Below are positions 1 through 6,920 of a stretch of 64,000 nt of DNA, piece after piece. A program made the translations under genes and the position numbers. The stretch is from NCBI GenBank assembly GCA_024234575.1, contig JACKOB010000002.1, positions 1,822,151-1,886,150 on the forward strand, written 5' to 3'. Position 1 is the stretch's first letter; every line of letters begins with the position of its first letter. The notes below the pieces were generated by a model. The model made no database searches. It had not been told where the DNA came from and saw nothing but the letters and a program-made list of their open reading frames with translations. This stretch comes from Hahellaceae bacterium. Lineage in GTDB: Bacteria > Pseudomonadota > Gammaproteobacteria > Pseudomonadales > Oleiphilaceae.

Positions 1-213
1 AGACAAATCTGAGGGTAGAATAAATTCTGCTGTCGCTGCGCCATCGGCTTGTTTGGCTTGTCCTGCCAGAATTATCGTGATGCCTTGCTCTTTATCTACG
101 CGCACGACTGTGCCGCCTAAGCATTTTTGCTCAAGTAGTTTGTCTTGAGCATTGAAGTAAGACAGGCCAATCAGAACCGATTTATTCAGGCATTGAGAAA
201 TATCAGTCAGCAT
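1..213 (-). CDS. Hypothetical protein, N-terminal 71 residues only
   Basis: An open frame on the minus strand starts at an ATG at 213-211 and runs off the left edge of the window without a stop. The visible 71 residues are soluble-looking, with no signal peptide or membrane segment. They contain a Leu-Ser-Tyr-Phe-Asn stretch near residue 18 and a beta-rich part (GGTVVRVDKEQGITIIL). I do not recognise the family. Codon use and amino-acid composition look like a real gene, and no competing frame exists here. No strong ribosome-binding site precedes the ATG. Its leader holds one arm of the palindromic repeat at 255-375. Confidence 0.55.
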   Translation of the reverse strand, partial: MLTDISQCLNKSVLIGLSYFNAQDKLLEQKCLGGTVVRVDKEQGITIILAGQAKQADGAATAEFILPSDLS

Positions 214-254
214 TTTTGTGGCGCTCTATTACAGGTTTATATTCCGAATTTTCG

Positions 255-375
255 GGGGGCTATCGGGCCTGCATGATTTTTTTGCACACGCTGTAAACCC
301 ATCCCTGGGCGCTCGACTGCCGCATCCCTGCGGCAGACGGTTCCAAAAAATCATGCAAGCCCTTCACTGATAGTA
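255..375. repeat. Imperfect palindromic intergenic repeat, copy 1
   Basis: This stretch is bounded by inverted arms. The left arm at about 259-286 reads CTATCGGGCCTGCATGATTT and runs into further T residues. The right arm at about 345-375 is close to its reverse complement (AAAAAATCATGCA, AAGCCC, CTGATAG). Inside is a second hairpin, CTGCCGCATCCCTGCGGCAG. The core from about 300 to 375 recurs with roughly three quarters identity at 11513-11590, so it looks like a member of a dispersed element family. It also lies directly after the stop of the DmsBC-like gene and may help end that transcript. Confidence 0.6.
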
Positions 376-407
376 TCTACACTTAATGTTCTTAGTGTTT
401 CTGCCAG

Positions 408-2405
408 TTAATGGTGTAAATGAACAACGCCAGAGTTCGGGTTGTCGGCCAACCCAATATCCCGTGCATGTTGCTCAAAGCCCTTATTCTTCCAGAAGAA
501 TGCGCCGGGCATTGTGGTTGGAATAACCAAAATATAGAACAGCGCCCGGCTGACCAATGCCATCAATACCGAAGCTATGGCCACGGCAACCCATGCCGCC
601 AGTAATAAGGTAGTGGGCGCCATCTCGGCAACATGCAGAGCCAGTAGGCCGATGGCGAGCAAAAGGTTTACCGCCAGTACAGTGTTTCTTAGCAGGTAGG
701 TTTTACCAAACGTCGTGCACTGAACGTAATGTGCGGCACCACCTTCGTTTTCACTGCGGTTGAGATCTTTGTTGTGCTTCCACAGGCCGATTGCTTCGAG
801 TATTAAGCCCAGAGCAAAAGTGCTGCCCAGTACCGTGATGGCACTGTCAATGGCGATGTCGCTAAGTGCCAGTGTTGGCAGCACGATGATGGCGCTAACC
901 AGCGATCCCAGAGACAAACTGTTGCCAGCAAAAGAGGTTGTTGTTTGCAGATGGTTCCAGAATGGGCGGGCTTTAATCTGGTAGCACTTGTTCATATAAA
1001 ACAGTCCGCCAAATCCGGCGATTATTGCGAACAGGGCAGCAGCGACCACTGGCGTTGCAAGCCCTTCGCTGACGTAGGCTTCGCTACCGAAAAGGCCCAT
1101 AAACCAGCTATTGTAAGGCAGCGACAGCAAACCTGTGATGCCACAACCCGCTTTAAAGAGAGCCAGCCCCAAACCTTCTCGTGATACAGGCGAATGACGT
1201 AAGTTGTTAAAGCCCCGATAAGCGCGAAATGGCTTGCCAAGGTGCGTGACGCTCATCAGTAGCCCTAAACCGGTGAGACCGGCAGCCCCAAATGCAATCA
1301 GGGCAAACATATCCGAGGTAACAAACTCGCTAAAACCTGTCACGCCGGCCAATGCCGATACGATGGTAATCAGGAACATACCGTAAGCCGCTTGTGCTGA
1401 CAGGGTAAAAATCACCAGTGGGTTTTCCCGGCTGTTGAGTCGGCCGAAATTCCAATGTTTCGCTTTGCCAGCTTTTTGGTCGATGGCCGGTTTATAGCTG
1501 CCTTCCTCATCCCGATGATACTTTACCGGCATGGAGTCGGTGCGCGTTAATTCCAGTGGCATTGACTTGGTTTGCTGAAAGCGAATATTAGGATGTGTAA
1601 TATCTGGTGATGGAAATCCGGGGATGTCGGTTTTGCATTGCTGCCGGTTTTCGGGGGTGTTTTCAATCACACCAAAATCCAGGGCGTTGCCCACGCATGC
1701 ACTCACACAGGCAGGCTTTAAGCCAACTTCCAGGCGGTCAACACACATATTGCACTTGCTGACCTGGCCTTTCACCGGGTCGAGTTGTGGTGCGTTGTAA
1801 GGGCACACCCAAGTGCAATAGCCACAACCAAAACAGGTATCCGGGTCTTGCAGTACCGCGCCGTATTCCGCGTGCTTGGTGTAAGCGCGGGTAGGGCAGC
1901 CTTTAAGGCAGACAGGGTCATCACAATGGTTGCAGGCCATGGAGATATTCATGCGTTTATAGTCGGGGTATGAGCCACCTTCGACATAGCCTACGCTGCG
2001 AAATGCAATGTGTGCCGGGTTTTCATTTTTCTCTGAGCAGGCGGCTTCGCAGGCGTGACAGCCAATGCAATTGTCGGCCGTAAAGAAAAAACCGTGCTGT
2101 TTATTGCGATTGGGGTTAGAGCCAACTTCCGGGTTTTCGTTGATGAACAGCGAGCGTTCTTTTGGTAAACCAGTCAGATCAACCAGATCGATTAATTGCC
2201 CATAGCGGTTTTTGTCGGCGATAGGCTGCTCAGGCAAAAAGGCATAGGGTTGCTCTTGTGTGCGAACTTCCCAATGATTCGAGCGGCCTTTTTGCTCGCT
2301 GCCGCCACCTGCGCCGCCTGTGGATTGGTTGCGCCCCTGACTGACATTGTCCCGGGACGGGTCAAAACTTTGTACCGCAGGTTTTTCCATTAAATCTTGT
2401 GTCAT
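408..2405 (-). CDS. Fused DmsB-DmsC type iron-sulfur and membrane-anchor subunit of a molybdoenzyme
   Basis: This 665-residue protein fuses two subunits that are usually separate. Residues 105-245 form a DmsB/NrfC-like ferredoxin with sixteen cysteines in four clusters (113/116/119/123, 158/161/166/170, 191/194/197/201, 218/221/233/237), enough for four 4Fe-4S centres. Residues of about 335-640 are strongly hydrophobic with about eight membrane spans and match the DmsC/YnfH anchor that oxidises quinol. The first 100 residues are a polar extension. There is no twin-arginine or Sec signal, so the Fe-S part should face the cytoplasm. The gene starts 16 bases after the catalytic subunit stops, so the two form an operon. 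The likely role is passing electrons from the quinol pool to the NasA/NarB-like subunit. The fusion is evident from the sequence, while the substrate is inferred. Confidence 0.88.
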   Translation of the reverse strand: MTQDLMEKPAVQSFDPSRDNVSQGRNQSTGGAGGGSEQKGRSNHWEVRTQEQPYAFLPEQPIADKNRYGQLIDLVDLTGLPKERSLFINENPEVGSNPNRNKQHGFFFTADNCIGCHACEAACSEKNENPAHIAFRSVGYVEGGSYPDYKRMNISMACNHCDDPVCLKGCPTRAYTKHAEYGAVLQDPDTCFGCGYCTWVCPYNAPQLDPVKGQVSKCNMCVDRLEVGLKPACVSACVGNALDFGVIENTPENRQQCKTDIPGFPSPDITHPNIRFQQTKSMPLELTRTDSMPVKYHRDEEGSYKPAIDQKAGKAKHWNFGRLNSRENPLVIFTLSAQAAYGMFLITIVSALAGVTGFSEFVTSDMFALIAFGAAGLTGLGLLMSVTHLGKPFRAYRGFNNLRHSPVSREGLGLALFKAGCGITGLLSLPYNSWFMGLFGSEAYVSEGLATPVVAAALFAIIAGFGGLFYMNKCYQIKARPFWNHLQTTTSFAGNSLSLGSLVSAIIVLPTLALSDIAIDSAITVLGSTFALGLILEAIGLWKHNKDLNRSENEGGAAHYVQCTTFGKTYLLRNTVLAVNLLLAIGLLALHVAEMAPTTLLLAAWVAVAIASVLMALVSRALFYILVIPTTMPGAFFWKNKGFEQHARDIGLADNPNSGVVHLHH

Positions 2406-2421
2406 TGTTTAGGCCCCTGAG

Positions 2422-4620
2422 TTAAAAGTTTCGACTTTCGAAATTAATACGCGCCGCTTCAGCCTGATTGGCCGCTTCAATACGCTCGATGCGCACAGAG
2501 CATTGTTTAAATGCTGGCTGGCGGGAGTAGGGATCAAGTAACCCCAGTGTTAGCCGGTTAACACAGTCGTGGAAGTGAAACGGTATAAACACCATGTTGC
2601 GCGGCACCCGCTGTGTGAGTTGCACCATAACAACCGCATCACCCCGACGACTGGTCAGACGCACATAGGTCTGGTGCATAATGCCTAGCTCGTGGGCGGC
2701 ATCGGGGTTCATTTCCATATAGGGCGTAGGGCTGAATTTGTTGCAGTTGCCGATCTTGCCAGTACGGGTTCGGGTATGAAAGTGCTCTACCACACGGCCG
2801 CTGTTTAGCCAAAACGGGTAATCATTACATGGCTGCTCATTGTTGTTGATAAACCGTATCGGGATCAGGTTTGCCTTACCCGAGGGGGTCTGGAACTTGC
2901 CATCGGTATACAATCTCGGATCACCTTTGACGCCTTCACTACCCTTGCGGAATGGCCATTGAATACCTCGCCCAGCGATGATCTTTTCGTAAGTCATGCC
3001 GCTGATATCCAGGGTGCGATCAGCGCCAGCAGACAAGTGCTTCATTTCTTCAAATGCTTCTTCTGTATCTTCCGGAAAGTGAATTACCTTGCCATTTTCG
3101 AAGCGTTTGGCCATCTGGTTAAATATCCAGAAATCCGGCTTCGAGTTAGCATAAGGGGGCAGCACGTTACTGATCAGATTCACCCGTCGTTCGGTATTCG
3201 TGTGACAGCCCTGTTTCTCTGCCCAAACAGCCGCAGGAAAGTACACATGGGAATACTGATTAGTCTCAACATCTTCGTAGACATCTTGGACGACGAGAAA
3301 GTCGAGCTTCTCCAAAGCTTTGCGAATGCGGGGCAAATTAGGCATGGAGGTCATTGGGTTCGTGGCAACCAGCCATAGCCCTTTTATTTCACCGGTTTCA
3401 ATCGCCGGGAATATATCGGTTTGGGCGAGGCCGCGCTTTTTCGGGAAAAACTCGGGGTCGATACCCCAAAAGTCTGCAATTTCTTTCCGGTGATGCTCGT
3501 TCTCCAGTGCCCGGTAACCCGGCAGGCCAGAGCACGATGACCACTCTCGCGTACCCATGGCATTGCACTGGCCGGTAATAGACAAGCTGGTGCCGCCTGG
3601 TTTGCCAATATTGCCGGTGACTAAATTCAGGTTATTGATATTAGCGACGCCATCAGAGCCGTGCGTTGACTGGTTGATACCCATCGTCCATATACTCATC
3701 GCTGCCGGCGCCTTGGCGTAGATGCGCGCTACGTTCCGGATCGTGTCTTCATCGATACCGCAAGCGTGCTGAGCAATTTTGGGGTCGTAGTCTGCAACCA
3801 GCGCTTTAAGTTCTTCAACGCCTTGGGTGTGAGCGTTAATGTACGCTTCATCGTGCAAGCCTTCTTTGAAGATCACATGCATCATCGAGTTGATGAGCAC
3901 GCAGTCGGTGCTGGGTGTGATGGGCAGATGGATGTCGGCAAACTGCGCCAGCATGGTGACGCGAGGATCGATAACAATTAAAGGAAATTTGCGCTTTTCC
4001 AGTGCCTCTTTTAGACGCCAGTAAATAATAGGGTGCTGTTCTGGCAGGTTAGAGCCAAAAGCCATAAGGCAATGGGTATGCTCGAAATCGTCATAGCAGC
4101 CTGGTGGGCCGTCGGAACCAAAAGAACGCTTGTAACCACTCACCGCTGATGCCATGCACAAAGTAGTGTTGCCATCATAATTGTTGGTGCCGATACAACC
4201 ACGCGTCAGTTTGCCAAGGGTGTAGAACTCTTCTGTCATCAGCTGGCCAGTAGAGACCACGGCGAAAGAGTCCCGGCCGTATTTCGCCTGAATTTCTTTA
4301 ATTTTGCTGGCAGTGGTATCGAGCGCGTGATCCCAGGTGGTTTTCTCGAATTTATCAAAATACCGCTCACGAATCAGAGGCTCTGTACCACGACCGGGGC
4401 TGGTAAATAATTCGTGCTCTAGCAGGCCTTTTATGCAGAGTTTACCTCGATTAACGTCGGCACCGGCATGGCCCCGCGTGGTGACGATTTTCTTATCAGC
4501 ATCCAGCCCGATTTCGATGGAGCAGCCGACCGAGCAGTAATTACAGGTCGTATATTTCCACTCTTGAACTTTTTTCTCGGGGATCTTGATTGGCTTTCTC
4601 TTGCTTCTACCAAAAAGCAT
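2422..4620 (-). CDS. Molybdopterin oxidoreductase, assimilatory nitrate reductase-like catalytic subunit
   Basis: This 732-residue protein is a bis-MGD molybdoenzyme. An N-terminal 4Fe-4S site is formed by C26, C29, C33 and C62. C155 in the NTTLCMASAV motif is the expected molybdenum ligand, as in NasA/NarB/NapA enzymes. A C-terminal molydopterin-binding domain covers about the last 120 residues. No twin-arginine signal is present (it begins MLFGRSKRKP), so the enzyme is cytoplasmic, which fits assimilatory rather than periplasmic nitrate reduction. Assimilatory enzymes usually draw on ferredoxin or NAD(P)H, whereas here the next gene supplies a quinol-linked DmsBC-like partner. A sigma-54 type promoter and NtrC-like sites lie upstream. 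Formate dehydrogenase or another oxo-transfer activity is the main alternative. The family assignment is firm and the substrate is less so. Confidence 0.85.
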   Translation of the reverse strand: MLFGRSKRKPIKIPEKKVQEWKYTTCNYCSVGCSIEIGLDADKKIVTTRGHAGADVNRGKLCIKGLLEHELFTSPGRGTEPLIRERYFDKFEKTTWDHALDTTASKIKEIQAKYGRDSFAVVSTGQLMTEEFYTLGKLTRGCIGTNNYDGNTTLCMASAVSGYKRSFGSDGPPGCYDDFEHTHCLMAFGSNLPEQHPIIYWRLKEALEKRKFPLIVIDPRVTMLAQFADIHLPITPSTDCVLINSMMHVIFKEGLHDEAYINAHTQGVEELKALVADYDPKIAQHACGIDEDTIRNVARIYAKAPAAMSIWTMGINQSTHGSDGVANINNLNLVTGNIGKPGGTSLSITGQCNAMGTREWSSCSGLPGYRALENEHHRKEIADFWGIDPEFFPKKRGLAQTDIFPAIETGEIKGLWLVATNPMTSMPNLPRIRKALEKLDFLVVQDVYEDVETNQYSHVYFPAAVWAEKQGCHTNTERRVNLISNVLPPYANSKPDFWIFNQMAKRFENGKVIHFPEDTEEAFEEMKHLSAGADRTLDISGMTYEKIIAGRGIQWPFRKGSEGVKGDPRLYTDGKFQTPSGKANLIPIRFINNNEQPCNDYPFWLNSGRVVEHFHTRTRTGKIGNCNKFSPTPYMEMNPDAAHELGIMHQTYVRLTSRRGDAVVMVQLTQRVPRNMVFIPFHFHDCVNRLTLGLLDPYSRQPAFKQCSVRIERIEAANQAEAARINFESRNF

Positions 4621-4665
4621 ATTGGCGCACCCTGCGTTGATTGAATAGAACTATGGGCCTGATTA

Positions 4666-4680
4666 GCAGGTATTGTGCCA
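4666..4680 (-). promoter_or_regulatory. Sigma-54 (RpoN) -24/-12 promoter
   Basis: The minus strand reads TGGCACAATACCTGC. This has the invariant GG and GC dinucleotides with exactly ten bases between them, and it is close to the consensus TGGCAC-N5-TTGC. Transcription would start near 4654 and give a leader of about 35 bases before the ATG at 4620. NtrC-like dyads lie about 150-190 bases further upstream, at normal enhancer distance. Confidence 0.72.
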
Positions 4681-4816
4681 GTGACGAAATATTCTACCTT
4701 TGGTTAGAAACAAGGCAATAAATGGCTGATATATGTCTAAGCTAGCATTTTTATAGTGGTTTTATGCGGAATTGGCGAGATAGAGTGGCTGGTTATGCAC
4801 AGATTTTTTGCGCGAA

Positions 4817-4866
4817 GGGATTAAAGTGGTGCAATAAATCATTTTGTGGTGCACCAAAGTGGTGAG
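4817..4866 (-). promoter_or_regulatory. Pair of NtrC-like enhancer sites
   Basis: The site at 4850-4866 reads TGCACCAAAGTGGTGAG and closely matches the known NtrC dyad TGCACYA-N3-TRGTGCA. A second, weaker site at 4817-4833 reads GGGATTAAAGTGGTGCA and has the same centre. The two are 33 bp apart, about three helical turns, so both face the same side of the DNA. They sit upstream of the sigma-54 element that drives the molybdoenzyme operon. Confidence 0.62.
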
Positions 4867-4946
4867 TATTTTGTTTGCCTGTGTGTGAAACTCCGTGACG
4901 AAGCCAAGAATACGCATCGTCACGGAATGAACGGTATTGTAAATAC

Positions 4947-5159
4947 TTACTGAACAGGTGGTTTGAGGTTTTCTGGCAACGTTAGCAGATCGGGTTTGCT
5001 CAGGGCTGAGGGGCTGGTCATCAAACCCTGTGCCTGCATGGGAACCGCGATTGGCGACCCGGTGGCTGCAGCGGTGTTGTTGTCGTTATCGTTGCAGCCG
5101 CTTAAAAAGCCTAATCCTGTAAAGAGGCCTGCAAACATCATTATCTTCGCGTTATGCAT
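4947..5159 (-). CDS. Small lipoprotein
   Basis: This 70-residue protein has a short hydrophobic signal ending in the lipobox LSGC (Cys22), followed by an Asp/Asn-rich linker and a Pro/Leu-rich tail that ends LPENLKPPVQ. It should be lipidated and held in the envelope. An AGGAGG ribosome-binding site lies between the stop of the YcnI-like gene and this ATG, nine bases apart, so the two are co-transcribed and probably translationally coupled. No known domain is visible. By position it could assist the copper-binding protein, but that is only a guess from context. Confidence 0.75.
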   Translation of the reverse strand: MHNAKIMMFAGLFTGLGFLSGCNDNDNNTAAATGSPIAVPMQAQGLMTSPSALSKPDLLTLPENLKPPVQ

Positions 5160-5168
5160 TGATACCTC

Positions 5169-5903
5169 CTAGTATTTAACCCAAATGTCAGTGCCGGGAT
5201 GAATCATTTGCAAAGTTTGGGTATTGGCATCTTGCTCGATCAGCGTGCTGGTGTTGGCGTTAGGGCTGTAGGCTTCGTTGCCTGCCCAAACGATCTCTGC
5301 ATCGTTGAAAATGCTGAGGTCATGTACATGCTCGGATACCGTGTAGTGGTTCCAGCCTGGCGTTCTGGCCGGGTAGATAAACATCGCCGGTGCCGGGCTT
5401 AACGTGGCGCTGTGGTCGTCATGACCGCCAGTACCAACCCATTCCAGTTTCTCGGTGCTGCCATCCGGCATTTTACAGGTCTGGGTTGTTTTCAAATAAG
5501 CCGTTGCAAAAGGTGTATCCGGCAGCGTGCTACGAAAGCTGACGCGATAAAGGTGCGTATCACTCGCTTTTATTTCGCTTTCTGGTTTTTCCCACGTGAT
5601 TTTGGTGACATCATCTTCGTAAGTTTTACCATGCATTACAAATGGCACCGCCAGCGTTTCTTTGGTAATTGTGGCTACTCCAAAATCGCTGTCAACAGGT
5701 CGTGAAAGCTTAAACCCTGACGGCATTTCAACTTCAATCTTATAAGTATCCGAGCCACTGCAACCATGGGGTAAATTCAGGGTTACCAGGTAACTTTTAC
5801 CGGCAATGGCAGGGCCGTTAGCGGTGTCGACAGAAACATGGGCCTGCAGGGCATGACTTGCCAGCAGTGTGAGCGCACTTATATAGAACTGGGAGTACTT
5901 CAT
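5169..5903 (-). CDS. YcnI-like DUF1775 periplasmic copper-binding protein
   Basis: This 244-residue exported protein has a signal peptide that probably ends LQA at residue 21, so the mature protein would begin with His22 in HVSV. YcnI-family proteins bind Cu(II) through this first histidine (a monohistidine brace), with a conserved Trp and acidic residue. The NLPHGCSGSDT motif near residue 45 and the Trp in KITWEKPE fit the family. In other bacteria the gene often neighbours copper chaperones or CopCD-type genes, but here only a small lipoprotein follows. The likely function is periplasmic copper handling or delivery. The ATG has no strong Shine-Dalgarno sequence, though the signal peptide supports this start. 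Confidence 0.82.
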   Translation of the reverse strand: MKYSQFYISALTLLASHALQAHVSVDTANGPAIAGKSYLVTLNLPHGCSGSDTYKIEVEMPSGFKLSRPVDSDFGVATITKETLAVPFVMHGKTYEDDVTKITWEKPESEIKASDTHLYRVSFRSTLPDTPFATAYLKTTQTCKMPDGSTEKLEWVGTGGHDDHSATLSPAPAMFIYPARTPGWNHYTVSEHVHDLSIFNDAEIVWAGNEAYSPNANTSTLIEQDANTQTLQMIHPGTDIWVKY

Positions 5904-6352
5904 AGCGATATCCTTGCTAGATGTTTGTGATAGGCCGTAAACGTCTTGTCGTTCGACGAATTAATCAGAGGTTTTATAGATTCTCTAACGAGAAAACTCC
6001 GCCAGAATAGACAGTTTCAGAGGGAATAAAATGTGGCATATTGTCGCATCAACTATTTGTTTTTATTAATTATTGTTACTTGTCTTAATTATGTGGCTGT
6101 AAGAATTTGTATTGCGCATACAAAGATGGGCCATTTCGATTGTTATAAGACCAAAGGTTAAGTTGATGAATCTTTGATCTGTTCATCAAATCAGCAACTA
6201 TTGTCTATACTGGAATAAGTGTTAAAAAGGAGTGATGGCATCATTGAGTTCGCAGGTGGTCTGCAACGCAGTATGAAAGGGCAGAGGCGTCTTTTGTTGA
6301 CATCAAACATCGGCAGTAAACCCGGTCGCGTAGCCGAATGAAGGTGTAAAAA
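5904..6352. other. Divergent intergenic region between the copper gene and the GTPase operon
   Basis: This AT-rich spacer has no credible long gene. It must hold the leader and promoter of the minus-strand copper gene and the promoter of the plus-strand GTPase operon. Visible elements are the perfect dyad at 6163-6189 and a possible -10 box (TATACT) at 6206-6211. A start-like AAGGAGTGATG at 6227 would give only a 13-residue peptide and has too short a spacer to be convincing. Confidence 0.5.
6163..6189. promoter_or_regulatory. Perfect 8-bp dyad (possible operator) ahead of the GTPase operon
   Basis: TTGATGAA at 6163-6170 is repeated in inverted order as TTCATCAA at 6182-6189, with 11 bases between. 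A TATACT -10-like box follows at 6206-6211, so the right arm would overlap the -35 position. This arrangement suits a dimeric repressor or regulator. Which protein binds it is unknown. Confidence 0.45.
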
Positions 6353-6919
6353 ATGAGTACTCCCGGAAATAAAAAAAACAATCAGAAAGAAACGGCTGCA
6401 GCATCTGCTCCCGCCCCAGCCCATATGGACCCTCAGGCGCAGCTGCGAGAAATTCAACAACTGCTGTTTGGTGAGCAAATAGCCAGTGTCAATCAGGCTA
6501 TCGATTCGCTGTCCAAGCACAATCAACAGCAGTTTGCCGACATGGACAAGCAGATCACACACACCATTAATACGTTACGGCAAGACATGAATAACAAGCT
6601 GGACGAACTCACCAAGCATGTGAATAAACTGAATGATGAGCGCATGAACAACGATGCCTTGATAGAAGGCGATGTGGCGACGTTGCAGCAGGCGCTGGAT
6701 GCCTTTCAGCAGCAGACCGAAGCGGCCCATGACACGATTGAGAAACAGTTGTTTTCTGAAGCGGATAAGCTGGCGACCGAAATGGCGGCACAGCATAAAT
6801 CATTACTGGAAAAAATTAACGCTGAGTCTGGTTCTCTTGCCGACAGTAAAACTGACAGAAAGGCGCTTGCCGACTTATTTGTGAATATGGCAAGAAGTCT
6901 GGAAAAAGAAGCGAGTTAA
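6353..6919 (+). CDS. Coiled-coil protein of the GTPase operon
   Basis: This 188-residue protein is soluble, with no signal or membrane segment. A low-complexity Lys/Asn/Ala/Pro head of about 25 residues is followed by long helices rich in Gln, Asp and Leu with heptad-like spacing (about 40-165). Residues 30-48 contain the pattern LREIQQLLFGEQ, which resembles LRSLLLGDDY near the N-terminus of the next gene product, so the two may share a docking helix. A GAAGG ribosome-binding site precedes the ATG. It is the first gene of a four-gene operon, one base before the next start. It is probably a cytoplasmic scaffold or effector. No family can be named. Confidence 0.78.
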   Translation: MSTPGNKKNNQKETAAASAPAPAHMDPQAQLREIQQLLFGEQIASVNQAIDSLSKHNQQQFADMDKQITHTINTLRQDMNNKLDELTKHVNKLNDERMNNDALIEGDVATLQQALDAFQQQTEAAHDTIEKQLFSEADKLATEMAAQHKSLLEKINAESGSLADSKTDRKALADLFVNMARSLEKEAS

Positions 6920-6920
6920 G

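Noticed and set aside
6227..6268. Short reading frame after AAGGAG (13 residues) ahead of the GTPase operon
   Set aside because: The spacer between AGGAG and the ATG is only about two bases and the peptide has no recognisable feature, so a leader peptide is not supported.
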